Shown piece after piece: positions 11,301-22,955 of a stretch of DNA of 64,000 nt. This DNA is from Citrus sinensis (Eukaryota; Streptophyta; Magnoliopsida; Sapindales; Rutaceae). The stretch spans positions 1,736,001-1,800,000 of the forward strand of contig NC_068562.1 of the NCBI RefSeq assembly GCF_022201045.2. The letters run 5' to 3'. Under the pieces are notes generated by a model. It ran no database searches. It saw only the letters and a program-made list of their open reading frames with translations, and was not told the DNA's origin. The position numbers were made by a program, and so were the translations under genes. Each line of letters opens with the position of its first letter. The stretch's first letter is position 1.

Positions 11301-12575
11301 CTAAGGGATTACAGGGGTAAATCGGTTACACTCCACTAGCGATTTCTGTCGAGCGCCCTGACAGAAGAAGAAAGAGAATGGGCATCGGTACAAGCAATTA
11401 TCAGCCAACCTTACATTAGCAGAACCCGGTTGGAGCTCCAATAGCGAACGGGGTATGGCTCCGAACAAGTAGTTACCTCCAAGCAACAGCCTCTGAAACG
11501 GAGCGATTCCGGGTCCGGGTACCGCTACCCTTATGGCGTACTCGGTCGGTATCATGCCTGTGAACTTGTTGTTTTCTAAAGATAGTGCAGAGAGCTTTGG
11601 CATTAGAGCCATGAACAAAGGAAGCATGCCTTGAAGCTCGTTGTTGCTTATGTCTACGGCTATGAGCTGGCTGCTGAAAATATTATTGTCATTGGTGGGT
11701 GCGGGCTGTTGTATGGAAGTGAACTGGTTGAATGAGAGAGTGAGCTGTTGAAGAGAGGGATGGCTAAAGACAAATGAAGGGACTGAGCCACTGAGTTTGT
11801 TGTGACTTAGATCCACTACTTGTAAATAACTCAAAAGCTTTAAACTCTCAGGCACTGTGCCCTGTAAGTTGTTGTTTCTCATGGAGATTTGAACGAGTGA
11901 TGTTGGTAGTATTGCTGGTAATTTTCCTGATATTGCATTGTCGCTAGCATCTAAAAAGTAGAGATTTTTCAGGGAACCCAGTTCGGGAAACTCACCAGTA
12001 AGCTTGTTTGATTGAATTTCGAGGCGTTTCAAGCTTGACAAGCCATTGAAACTCGCGGGAATTGTGCCTTCAAGGTTGTTGTAATCAAGGTACAGTTCCT
12101 CTAAGCTAGACAGTGAGCCAATCGAGGTGGGTATTTCACCAGAAAACGAGTTTCTAGACAGGCCGAGTCGAATCAGCCGAGTTAGATTTGATAACGACTC
12201 AGGGATGGACCCAGAGAAGAAGTTATTTGAAAGGTCTGCGGTTTCTAAATAAGGAAGGTTCCATGAAGTAGTAGATAATGAACCAGAATAACCTGCCTGA
12301 TCAAGACTCAGTTCCGTGACTCGGCTTAGCTCAGAGACCGAAACGTCGCACCTGAACCCACATGTGAATTTTTCACTGAAAAGACTGTCGCAAGGGTCAA
12401 CCGAGAAGTCCCACGAGCTCACGCAAGAACCTGGATTCACTGAGTTGGGATCAAGCGAGTTCTTCAGCTCTTTCATGACTTGAATGTCTCCCCAGTAAGT
12501 CTTTGATTCTGCTAGCCATGAAGCTGTGGCTAAGAACAGAACAGAAAAGGACATAGAGAAACTGAGAGTGCCCAT
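11301..12575 (-). CDS. Secreted leucine-rich-repeat protein
   Basis: A single uninterrupted frame of 424 residues. The first ~24 residues (hydrophobic core SFSVLFLATASWLA) look like a signal peptide. An LRRNT-like region follows with WGDIQVMKELKNSL and paired Cys (residues ~50-75). About ten plant-type LRRs fill most of the rest (for example LSNNFFSGSIPESL, LSRNSFSGEIPTSI, LDYNNLEGTIPASF, LSHNKLSGSVPSFV). The C-terminus has a small Cys cluster (NCLYRCP, FFCQG, VECN). There is no membrane anchor after the repeats and no kinase domain, so it should be a cell-wall or apoplastic LRR protein or a co-receptor-like partner. Ligand and role are unknown. I cannot assign it to a named LRR protein. Confidence 0.9.
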   Translation of the reverse strand: MGTLSFSMSFSVLFLATASWLAESKTYWGDIQVMKELKNSLDPNSVNPGSCVSSWDFSVDPCDSLFSEKFTCGFRCDVSVSELSRVTELSLDQAGYSGSLSTTSWNLPYLETADLSNNFFSGSIPESLSNLTRLIRLGLSRNSFSGEIPTSIGSLSSLEELYLDYNNLEGTIPASFNGLSSLKRLEIQSNKLTGEFPELGSLKNLYFLDASDNAISGKLPAILPTSLVQISMRNNNLQGTVPESLKLLSYLQVVDLSHNKLSGSVPSFVFSHPSLQQLTLSFNQFTSIQQPAPTNDNNIFSSQLIAVDISNNELQGMLPLFMALMPKLSALSLENNKFTGMIPTEYAIRVAVPGPGIAPFQRLLLGGNYLFGAIPRSLLELQPGSANVRLADNCLYRCPFSFFFCQGARQKSLVECNRFTPVIP

Positions 12576-15009
12576 TAATTAGCTACTGGAGAAGCCTAGT
12601 GAAAGGAATTTGAATGCTGATGTGATGTGGGAGATTGAAGATAAGAAGGATAGATTACGAAAGAATGGAGAAATCAGGACCGTTCGTTTAGGGGTGAGAG
12701 AATGGGGAAAGACAACAGAAATTGGTTTTTTTTATTGCTCTCATCCTACTTTTGGTTCTTAGTGGGCAGACAGAGATCTTTTTGTGGAGTGCCTTCACGG
12801 GCATATGTCAGAACATTTATAAACTATTGCAATGTAATATTATGCTCGAACATTAATTTAATTAATATTTGTTCTTACATATGCTTGTTTCATCACACAT
12901 CACAGAGAGAGGAAGCTGCTTATGTGATCGCGTATTTGTTGTAATGGCGACACCTTGATACAAATTTAGTGACTAACGGGTACTAATTAATTGAAACTCT
13001 AATTTATTTGAAGTTTTATCTTTTTTTTTCCCCCTTACTTAATGACCATTAATTTAGTGTTCTGCACTGAATTTTTATCCTAATTTATTAGATACAAACC
13101 ATATGGAGTTCGTTGGGGAATGTAAATTTAATATAAGTCTGTAATAGGTATAATTAGTTGGTAGCTTCGTCTCTAGGCAAATTAAAATTCTTGAGCAGGA
13201 TGTTTGACAACCTTGTTTGATTTTCTTAACATTTGAATCTTATGTTGATGAGGTAGTTGAATTTCTGCACCTCTTATCTTGGACATGGAAGCTAAATGCA
13301 TGAACAAAGAAAACTCTGGATATATTTCTGGAGCCTCGGCTTTTATCATTACTATCAATGCAATTTGTTTTCATGTTTTTTTTTCCCTCCCTCCCCCCAA
13401 TATTGAAGGAAGCTGGAATGTAAATGAAAGAATGATTTCCTGTACACTTCAATTTCCATCACATTGGAGCTAAGCTAAGCTTCTAGCAGCACTTTAGATT
13501 TCACATGGGTACTAGTTGGATTTGATATACGATGTTCGCATCAACAAAGCAGCTTGCAGTACTATGCTGCATGGATAGATCTTGCAAGAAGCCATGATGA
13601 AAGCTCATTTTTCAATCAATTAAGCTGTGTTTTGCGAAAATATGCAAACCAAAATTTTGGCTTCAACAACCTTCAATATCTTCAAAACAATGGGAGAAAA
13701 AAAGAAAATGCTTCTGCTTCAATATCTTTAAAATATTCAAACCAAAATTAGGCAAAGGCCATTACCCAATAGAATCAGATGCCAGCAACAAGGATGCGTT
13801 GCGTCCCTCGAGATTCAGTGGTTACTAGATATCTCACAAATTGAAGAATAATGGTAGGCATTTGGTTCTCATGCAAAAGTTGGTGGGTGCATTATTTATG
13901 CACATAATTGCTAACGAACTTTGAATTTTAACATTTCCAGCATGCAGATTCTCAATGGGCACACCCGACGCAACTAAATTGTTGTTTTAATGAATCCTTA
14001 ATGGCTAATCATCCCAATTATCTTTATTGTGGGTCCCCTTGTGGTTTGTTTGTATTTTAATTTATCTTTGTATCGTGTTCACTCATTTTACAATGCCGAG
14101 GGACTTGCAATTCTCTTTTAATTCAGAGGCCACCACACACGACAACGAAAACGTAGAAAGGAAAACGAAGCAGAACTTTTGAGTAAAGTAGAATCAAATG
14201 AATACCTCTTCATGAATCATGGTTTCCCTCCCTTCATCCCTTTTGACGCCTTTGGTAATCCTTTTTCTTTAATCAAATGATGGTAAAATTGCGAAGCCAA
14301 ATTGACCAACTCAAAATGTTCTTGAGCAACTATGTCTGTGAAATTGTAATTTAATTTACGGAGACGTTGTGCAATGCAAGTGATAAGTTTCCTTCAATTG
14401 TTTTGGTCAAAAAAAGTCTCTGTCGTACGAATACAGCACGGCCACGGCGTATAATACGTTGGTCGGTCCGAGCCTTTCAGCTCTTTCTGCAACTATGATA
14501 AAATCTGACACGTTAAAACTTCTAAGTTGGCAAAATTCAAAATTCTGCGATTCTTTTCCAAGTTTATGGTGATCTGAAATGATACAGTTTCTCTTAGCCG
14601 GCACACACAGAGAGAGTGAGAGGAGGGGAAAAAAAAAGAGGAAAAATATCAATCTGATTTATATATCCGTTCAGTTGGGTTCAATTTAAACCTCTTAGTA
14701 GTTTCGTTGGTGGTCAAACACACGGAACCAAAAATTAATAAAATTAAGAACTACAACAATAAATTGAAGGTAGATGCGGGTAATCAGTTATATAAACAAA
14801 TATCTTCCTCACTGTTCTTTAATTTCTTTTCTGGTGAGTATAGAGCTATCATTGCCGTATAACGAGTCTTTACATATATGTGAATAAGTCTTTACATCCG
14901 ATCCTAATGTAACATTATGTTCCTGTGTATACGATACATTAGCTCATCGGCGTTGGAAGCTGATAAGTATTTCCAGAGAAACTAAGGGGAAAAGGACTAC
15001 TTTCTCAGA
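12576..15009. other. Intergenic: upstream of the LRR gene, downstream of the FHA gene
   Basis: AT-rich sequence with no supported gene. Short open frames here (up to ~81 codons) show no family signature. The part next to 12575 should be the LRR gene's promoter and leader; the part next to 15010 the 3' UTR of the FHA gene. Confidence 0.5.
12815..12824 (-). promoter_or_regulatory. Possible TATA box of the LRR gene
   Basis: The minus strand reads TTTATAAATG about 240 bases before the start codon. Position and sequence fit a plant TATA box with a ~200-base leader, but in AT-rich DNA this can arise by chance. Confidence 0.3.
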
Positions 15010-18000
15010 TCATGGAACCCGTTCAGACCATTCAAAATTGGTATTCTTTTCTTGGTTTCTTTTGGTGGCATTTTCCACGTACTCCCTCACTGATTTATGA
15101 TTTATTTCGAACACGAATGCCATTTCCCTGATCTGTAAATATACCATTACTTTCATTTATGAAGTGGCTCATTGGATTGTCTTGGAATAAAAATCAATGC
15201 ATACTTCATACCCATAAACCAGATCAAGTAGCAGCATATGATATGATGATAGAAGCAACATACCTCAATCAAACTACTTGAACTTAGACTTCCAGCCTGT
15301 CCAGTAGCAATTTCTTTGCCATTCAAAAACATAGAACTCTTACCAAGATTCTTCAAAAAGAAGGAACCATCTTGTTCCATCTTTATAAGTGCCTAACAAC
15401 AAATGTAACATATTATACTGTCAGCAAAATTCAGGGCAATAAAAAAAAATGTCCATTTTGCAAGTGCCAAGAAGAAATAATGAATACTAATTGTACAACT
15501 CTGACCAGCAAAGGATGCTTAGATCTCAAACATGTGCCTAAAAACCTAAACAGAAGCAATTTCTCTTTACCTATGGCCTATACATTTGCCCAAATGTGTA
15601 TGGGAAAAAACCAAAGAAAAAAGATCACCTGAAAATATCAATCATTGCACGAGGGCTTAGTTACTAATCTACCTTCTTGACATTCTTGATCTTTCTTTAT
15701 TGGTAATTTGTTAGCCCTTAGTCCCTCCCTCGATTATCTGCTCAAGTATTATAACATGTTGATCTGATAGTATAGCTACTTTGATTCTCTTAGTGCCAAT
15801 TAACAACATAAACTCAAGATCTTGACCGTGAATAACAAATGCAAGTATGAGAAGAATCACATTAAAAAAACCTAAAGAAGTAAACCTGTCGTCTAGATAT
15901 TTTGTTGGCACGCCCTTCCCTTCCCAAGTCAATATCAACATCAATGCCATCTGTTGCTCTGCCAAGTATGATCTACAGAGTTGAAAGAAGTTATACTAGG
16001 AAGATGAGAACAATTTCACATCATTTTTGCCCAAACAAACAATACAGAAGAGCACAAAGCAGATAACATTACAATGGCCATGCACATGTAGAATTAGCTT
16101 ATCATGAATCCTCTGAATTAACATCCAGCTATAATCTAATAAATTCAAGGTCTACCAGCAATTAAAAATTTACAATCTTGCCCGAATCTAACATCTAAAT
16201 TCAAATGACTAAATAAGAAAAGCATAGACCTCCATAAACTTTTCACAGGCCAGTAGATAGGGTCAACAAAGAAAAGAAAATCTTTTTAAGTCATCTATAA
16301 ATATGTTTTTTTTTTTTTTTTTGGCACTTTACTATGGGCTAGATCAATATGGATCTACCTCCTATCTTCCTATAATTCAATATACCTACTACAGCAGAGT
16401 ATGCCATTTAGAAGGATATCATCAAAGCAATCAAACAGTTTTACTCCTAAATTTGGATGTACTTGAAATATATAACTTTTGAAAGAAAATGTCAAAGCTT
16501 GTAAAATAATACCTCAGTTGTCTTTATATAATGCTTCAAGCGGCGACCATAAAAGATGGCAAGTGCACCCTGGTAAGAAATTGCTCTCTGCATTGCAGAT
16601 TGAGCACACTGTTCCAACCTTATAATTGTCCTCTTGGTATCCTCATGTTGATATCTTGACACTAGACATTTGAACGAAAGAAAATGTTAACATAGGTAGC
16701 CACTGGTGTCAGCCATTTGGAAATAGAACTCAACATAAGGCCACATATTATGTGGAAGCAAATTAAATTAATCTCACGAGAGACAAATTATTAGGCCATA
16801 ATCAAGTGTCTAAATGTTAAGATGGTGGAGTTTCCGTAGAACTAATTCCTAGCAGTACATTATTGTTTCTAGAAAACATGGTATGCTGATTGAACTGAGC
16901 ACCTAATGAGTACCTTCTTTACTAAAACATTGATCCCAATCATCCGGGCATAAATCCATATCCAGTATCTGAAAGTAAAGAAAAGAAAATAAATGACTTA
17001 ATTCCCGATAATTAAGAAAATGTAAACATGAAGATCTTTTCATTACAAAATTAACAAGAGTTACCAGTGATTCAATATCAGAAAAGTATGGAATGTCATC
17101 ATCACTTTCAGATTCTTCGTGATCTAGTGATGCTTCCTGACCTAAGGTTGAGGGGTTTGTACTGGAACTTGCATGTAACTGCAGATCTGTGACATTAAAT
17201 GCACTGAGAGAATCCTGCTCCACTGCAGCCTGTGCAATGGATTTTGGGGTGGCTAGTCTTGATCTGCATTGACTTGGATCTGCATGGTCATTTTCAGCAT
17301 TTTTGGGGACACCAGCAGGACTGATGACATCAAGAGACTTAGATTTAACTCCACCGCTAAAAAGTTGGTTGTGACTGCTTCCTGGAAACAAGTCTGATCC
17401 TCCCATCTGGGAAGCAGTAAAAGATGGTGAAGAATTGTCTTCTTTCCTCAGGCTTAGTTTCTTTTCATTTTTCTTCCAAGTAGTGAAGGATGGAGCCAGG
17501 TCACTAACCTCCTTGTGAAGTGCTTGAACTGCGGAAGAAGTAATCACTTTACCTGGGATAAAATCATCGTTGCAAGGAATCTCCGGGTCTTCACTGTTCA
17601 ATATGCATTCCATCTCTCTTTCTGGGCGATCATGAGACTGAAAATTTCTAAATAATGAAGATGAAGGCACTTTGACATCTGAACTACAAACATCATGTTG
17701 ATTCCCTTTGCCAGAGGGGGATTGGACCACCGTAACCTCCAATTCTGCATGACTTGAACCATCAGGAATTGCAAGGCATGTCCCAGGTAATTTAGTATCA
17801 GGTACATCCTCTTGATGAGCATTACTTTTAGGAGAACTCAACATTATTGGAGTATTGCGATTACTACAAGGCTTATCAATTGTGTCTTTCGCATCTGCAT
17901 CCATGGGATGAAGCTGATCATCATTCTCCAAGTTTAAAAGAGAGTCTGAAAGATCAGCTAAATCAGTTTCTGAGATAGCAGATAAACTTATTTTCTTTTC

Positions 18001-19211
18001 ATCCATATCATCAGGAAGAATAAATGTCACTTCTGAAGTCTGACCTTTAACTTCGTGGCTCAAGTTGATTGGCATTGCAGGTGCTGGCATATCCTCAATT
18101 GTCTTCCAGAGAGGTGTCCTAGGCTGTGGAGATGAACACCCCAACGAGTGAAATGAAGTGTCACCTTCTGGCAATGTATTGGAGGGTCCCATTCCCTCAA
18201 AACTTGGACAATTCTCAAAGTCAACTAAAGCCTCTCCCATAATATGGGCAGGATTTTCATGCTTAATTTTCTGCTCAAAAACGTCATGCGCTACTGATTC
18301 TTGGGCAAAATTATTATCTTGTGTGGCGCAAGGCAATAAATCTATGTCCATTTCCTGAAACTCGAAACGGTTCTGAACACAATCTCCAAGCATGGAACTC
18401 ACAACTCGAGTCTCATGGTTACCTTGACAAGCAACACCATCACAGATGCTACCATTTCTGTTTGGTGAACCCAAAATATTTATATTGGGAGAGTTTGAAG
18501 GTTGGATGCAAATTTTCTTCCGCAAGGCATGATACAGTCTACGGACAGTCTCAACTTTTCTTTTTGGAGTAAATTCTGCAGCGTCCATACCTATACCAGA
18601 CCTGATGGATTTTGATGAAGCAGAAAGTTCAAACTCAACCATGCGAGCAGAAGCTTCTGCTGAAATAACAGGGTCATAGAGGAGAGAATGCCACCGGTCC
18701 CGTAATTCTTGTATCGTAAACTTGCGAGAAAATCTCACGGCACCTTTAGCAAGTGCTTCCAAAGAAGCACCTGCCTGAAATTGAAGAAAATTACAAAAAG
18801 AAAATGAATAAATTCAGTTAATTCAAAAGCTATCCAGAAAATAAGCTTATGCCGTGAACAGAACAGCAAATACCTTTGTGGCTTTCCAAATTCGAGACGC
18901 TTGTTGCTTATTAAATACTAATAACAAGTATTACCTCAACTGAGCAGAGTACACTCATGACAGGAAACTAGAATACATAGACAAAATTCAACCACTTATA
19001 TCAACCGTAGGATGTGATTTCTAAAAGGCTAATCTAACGAGCCAGGAAAAGAAAGAATGAAGCTGAACCTAGGCCTAGGGTTTCATTTACCAAAAGAAGA
19101 ACAACTTGGAAATTAAATGATAGAAAAAAAAAAAAGTACCTCAACAGCGTTCTTCAATAGGATGTCATCTTCGGGGATCCAAGAAGAGACCGAAGCAGCA
19201 AGGGCTGCCAT
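15010..19211 (-). CDS. EMB1967: Microspherule-protein-1-like FHA-domain protein
   Basis: Seven exons on the minus strand: 19211-19140, 18774-17065, 16968-16914, 16661-16513, 15972-15886, 15392-15264, 15132-15010, giving 774 residues. The N-terminal MCRS_N-type domain spans about residues 8-110 (SSWIPEDDILLKNAVE, then FTIQELRDRWHSLLYDP and a conserved basic stretch). The long middle, all in exon 2, is low-complexity and acidic. The C-terminal FHA domain (about 663-745) has IILGRATDG, then ISRRQALIKM, then FLNGKEI. The usual FHA His after Ser-Arg is Gln here, as in animal MCRS1 as I recall it. Family knowledge: MCRS1 is an INO80 and NSL complex subunit in animals; the Arabidopsis member EMB1967 is needed in the embryo. 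A nuclear chromatin role is inferred. The symbol is by family resemblance. Confidence 0.9.
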
Positions 19212-20073
19212 GCGTCAGCAAAGAATTCACTCCAGGATTCAAATGCAACGAAATTGATCAGTGGAATTGGGGAATGAAGTGGACTTGTGAGACAGTGGCT
19301 GTGGCGCTCTACTTGCTGGTTGCTGAATGCAGACTGCAGAATTTTCCCATTCAAAAACGCGGGTAAAGATTTTTTGTTGGACCTCCTGAATATCAAGCAG
19401 GACAATTTTTTAGTTATCTATTTTTGAAACACAAAGACAGTATTTTTGCAGTTCAAAAGCTGAAGGTCGTCCTCCGTACGCAGAATCGCAGATAGGAAAT
19501 GCCTTTTTTCTTTTTTTCTTTTTTTGAAAAGCTATTTTAAATATTACATATATTTTAAAATCAAAACTAAAATGCTTTTTATTTTATCGAGAAATCTTTA
19601 GATTTTGTCTACGAGTTTCTGATGAAGTTGATTAAAAACAAAAATAAAACAGTTAATTTCTTTAAAACTCAAAAGTATATATTATATATAATTCGTTCAA
19701 AACAAATCACTTAACCAATAATGAAATCATTGTTGGGGGGCCTTGGGGCTGCCTACTTGGGCCTTCTGACTAAAGGCCCAATAAAAAAGCATTTCAAATC
19801 CGGAATGTATAAAGCCCAAAAGACTGACTTTACTTTAGCTCTCTCCGCAACAATTTTGTTCCTCATTTTCGGAACTTGGCATCTCACAGCCTTGCTGGCT
19901 GCAGCAAGAATTGACAACTGACACATACGGATTCTTATAATCCTACAAATAGCTGCTTTGACAGCAATAGTAGGGTTCTTTTTTTTTTTTTTTTTTTTTT
20001 TGCCATTTTTCTTCTCAATAGAGTCAAGAGAAGCTCGACGTCCGAATCCCAACTAGCATATCAAGAAATAAGC

Positions 20074-20154
<81 letters not shown>

Positions 20155-20843
20155 AGAATTCATTTTTGTATTCCCTGCATGGAATAATAAACAAATAAAG
20201 AAGCTTAAAAGATGCTGCAGATAGATGGTATTTGTCCTTGGTTACTTTTCTTTTCAGGAGAATCTATATGCATATATATATCGATAAATTTTTCGTAGCT
20301 TTCCAGGTTCCATTTGTTTCAGTTAGCCTGAGAGATCCAAAATCAAACTAAGACATAAATCCAATTGCACTTGCAAGAAAAGATGGAATTCGATTGAGAG
20401 AAATTTTAAAAGAACTTCAGGCTTGATTCAAACATGCATAGCAGCAGTCATTGACTGCACCGCAAAGGTTAGTGATTCCATAAATCCGTACATGATGACA
20501 ATCAATCAATGCCATCTACTGGGAAAAATAGAAATGGTAGACAGAAACACTCATATTATATATAATACAAACTTATTGTGAATATGTTTACACACATGGC
20601 AACCATAACACAAGAAAGAAGGCAGTGAGGAGGGCCCTTTGTGTTTCATCATGGCTAATTATTAATTATCAAATTACACACCGCACAAAATACGTACGTA
20701 CACAAATTGAGAATTGCAGCAAGTCTGTGCATCTCGAAATTATTTCTTTTGCCAACCTAATTCAGTAATAATGATAGCACACATTTAGAATTAATTTTGA
20801 AACCTGAAGAGATCGGTCGGTGTAATTAACCTCTCAAATGCAA
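19212..20843. other. Intergenic: FHA promoter and TM6 3' side
   Basis: Upstream region of the FHA gene followed by the likely 3' UTR and flank of TM6. It contains a T22 run near 19980-20001 and a long AT microsatellite (listed separately). A 66-codon frame at 19721-19921 shows no family signature. Confidence 0.5.
20076..20152. repeat. (AT)n microsatellite, ~77 bp
   Basis: An uninterrupted run of about 38 AT units between the FHA and TM6 genes. It is self-complementary and likely to vary in length between individuals. Confidence 0.97.
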
Positions 20844-22955
20844 TCAGGCAAGGGTAAGATCACTGGATCCATACCCCCCAGTCCCCTGGTGAAGGTTTTG
20901 CTGTTGCATGCGAAATGCATACAGGTTAGACGCTCCATTTGCTAATGCCATTGCGGATTGATAGTCTCCATTGTCAACTAATCCGTAATGTGGATCGTCA
21001 TATTTTGTTTCCTTTAATTTCAGAAAAAAACGACAAACAAATAAATTAATCACAATTAGGTTACATTGATAAACCATCAAGGAGTAGAAATCAAAGGAAC
21101 CAAAACAAAAGACTATAGTTTAGAATCTCACAAAGTCCAGCAGGATGTTTCCATGCCTTTCCTCCAAGTTTCTTACCTGCAATATTAATAATACATTAGT
21201 AGTTCAAGGACTAATGACTAATGAAACACAATAAGAACAAAGAAATTAACTTTAAGCCTGCAGTCTGTTTATAGTTCACTAAGTTACCTTCTTCTTGTAG
21301 GTATCTGTCTGCGTTTTGATCACATGAAACTGTAAAATGTAAGAAGTTTGCATTTGTTAGCTTCAGTTAATTATTGAATGATCTGACACCAAAACCAATG
21401 ACATAGTACAATACAGTTTTACACAAACAACCATATATTTTACTTGGCTTTGTTTCAATACTTAAAAATTTAGTATCAAAAAAATTGGCACAGTTTTTCA
21501 TGAATCTCTCATACACTTTTGGATAACATAATCAACATTCAGCTTTATTTGAAATAATAATAATTTAAAAAAACCAATGTTTGTTGTCATTGGTTGGCTT
21601 CCGAGCTGATTATAGTAAAATATCTCTCTTGGATTTATTGTTAATTACTAACTCAATTGTTTGTTTTTTTTTTCCATTACTTAGAATTAGAACGATTTAT
21701 GCTTCATCAAATATCACTTAATCGATTTGAGAAAAAAAAAATGGAAAAATAAAATAATATCAAATTGATTTACAAAAATTCCAAATCTATAGTTAATATT
21801 TTGCATCTAGTTTAAAGTGGGATACTGCACCATAATCGATGTCTGGAGCATCCTACAAACTTCTTCAAAATAAAGTTTCCTAATTACCTCAAAAATATGC
21901 AAAATACAAATATTAAAGAAAGTACAGTGATAAATTGATAAAAGCTTTCGGTGAAAATTTATACAATTCAGAAAATCTACGTTTCGAAAAAAGGACGTGG
22001 TTATACAAATATTGTGGAATTTTTTCTTTTTACTTGATTAATAAGATCCAGTGCTGTGTCTGTGTGGACAAAGTTTTTGCCTTGGAAGTAGTTTTTTCTT
22101 CTTTTTGTTTTTTAATCAAATTAGGTTCCGTTTTGGGAAAAAAAAAATTTGAAGACGGAATAATTAGATCCACAGAGAGATAAAACCTTTCTTTCACGAA
22201 CGGTAGCCGCAGAAGAAGACATGTTTTGCTCAAGACCACGCAGTTCTTCAAAGGTTAGATCATCCAAATCCTCTCCCATCCTCTGCCTTTATATATATTC
22301 AAATACCCGAATCAGCTCTAGCTACTTTTATTAATTAATTAATCACATTCAATTGCCACAACAACAGTATTCTGATTATAATTACCTGATGTCTTTCCTT
22401 AGCTTATTATTGATCTCTTTCAGTTTCCTGTACGACTCTTGCATTTTCTGCAAATTAAAACAAATCAAACATATATAATCCAAATGAAAAAAAAAAAAGA
22501 TTAGCGAATGGATCAATAAAAAATCAAATCAAAATATACCGCGTAGTGGGTGCTCCAGAGATCAACCCCTAAACTCTTCTGGTATTGATCGAACATCTTC
22601 TTAGTCCTGCATTAAAAAAAAAAAAAAGCAATTAATGACCCATAAATAAAGTTCATTTCAAATCTTCAAAGTTTATATTAATTACTTGTTTTTGTGTAAA
22701 TATGTATTGTATGTATTCATAGAAAGAGAGAAAGTGATCACAGGTAGTGATGGATCTGTAAGCATACGTGGTTGTAGGGCTTATGTACTCGTGAAATTTG
22801 CCAGTGTTAGAGACCATGATGAGAGAAACCTTGGCATCACAGAGAACAGTGAGTTCTTGTGCTTTCTTGAAAATACCATTTCTCCGCTTAGAGTAAGTGA
22901 CTTGTCTGTTGGTAGGGTTTTCAATTCTCTTGATCTCGATCTTTCCCCTACCCAT
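20844..22955 (-). CDS. TM6: B-class MADS-box factor, TM6 (paleoAP3) type
   Basis: Seven exons: 22955-22768, 22606-22540, 22447-22386, 22286-22187, 21329-21288, 21176-21132, 21011-20844, giving 223 residues. The exon sizes 188, 67, 62, 100, 42 and 45 are the classic AP3-lineage pattern. MIKC layout: MADS domain (1-60, [20 protein letters not shown]), I region, K domain (about 75-170), C region. The tail holds the PI-derived motif ([15 protein letters not shown]) and ends YGSSDLTLA, a variant of the paleoAP3 motif, not the euAP3 motif; this places it in the TM6 branch. Family role: obligate partner of PISTILLATA in petal and stamen identity, nuclear. A CArG-like box lies ~160 bases upstream. 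K-domain residues in exon 3 ([19 protein letters not shown]) are intact. No defects seen. Confidence 0.95.

Noticed and set aside
18158-18572. Plus-strand frames opposite FHA exon 2
   Set aside because: Shadows of the real minus-strand exon, whose translation matches the family.
19721-19921. 66-codon frame with a hydrophobic stretch between the FHA and TM6 genes
   Set aside because: Short, no family match that I can recall, and lies in the FHA promoter region.
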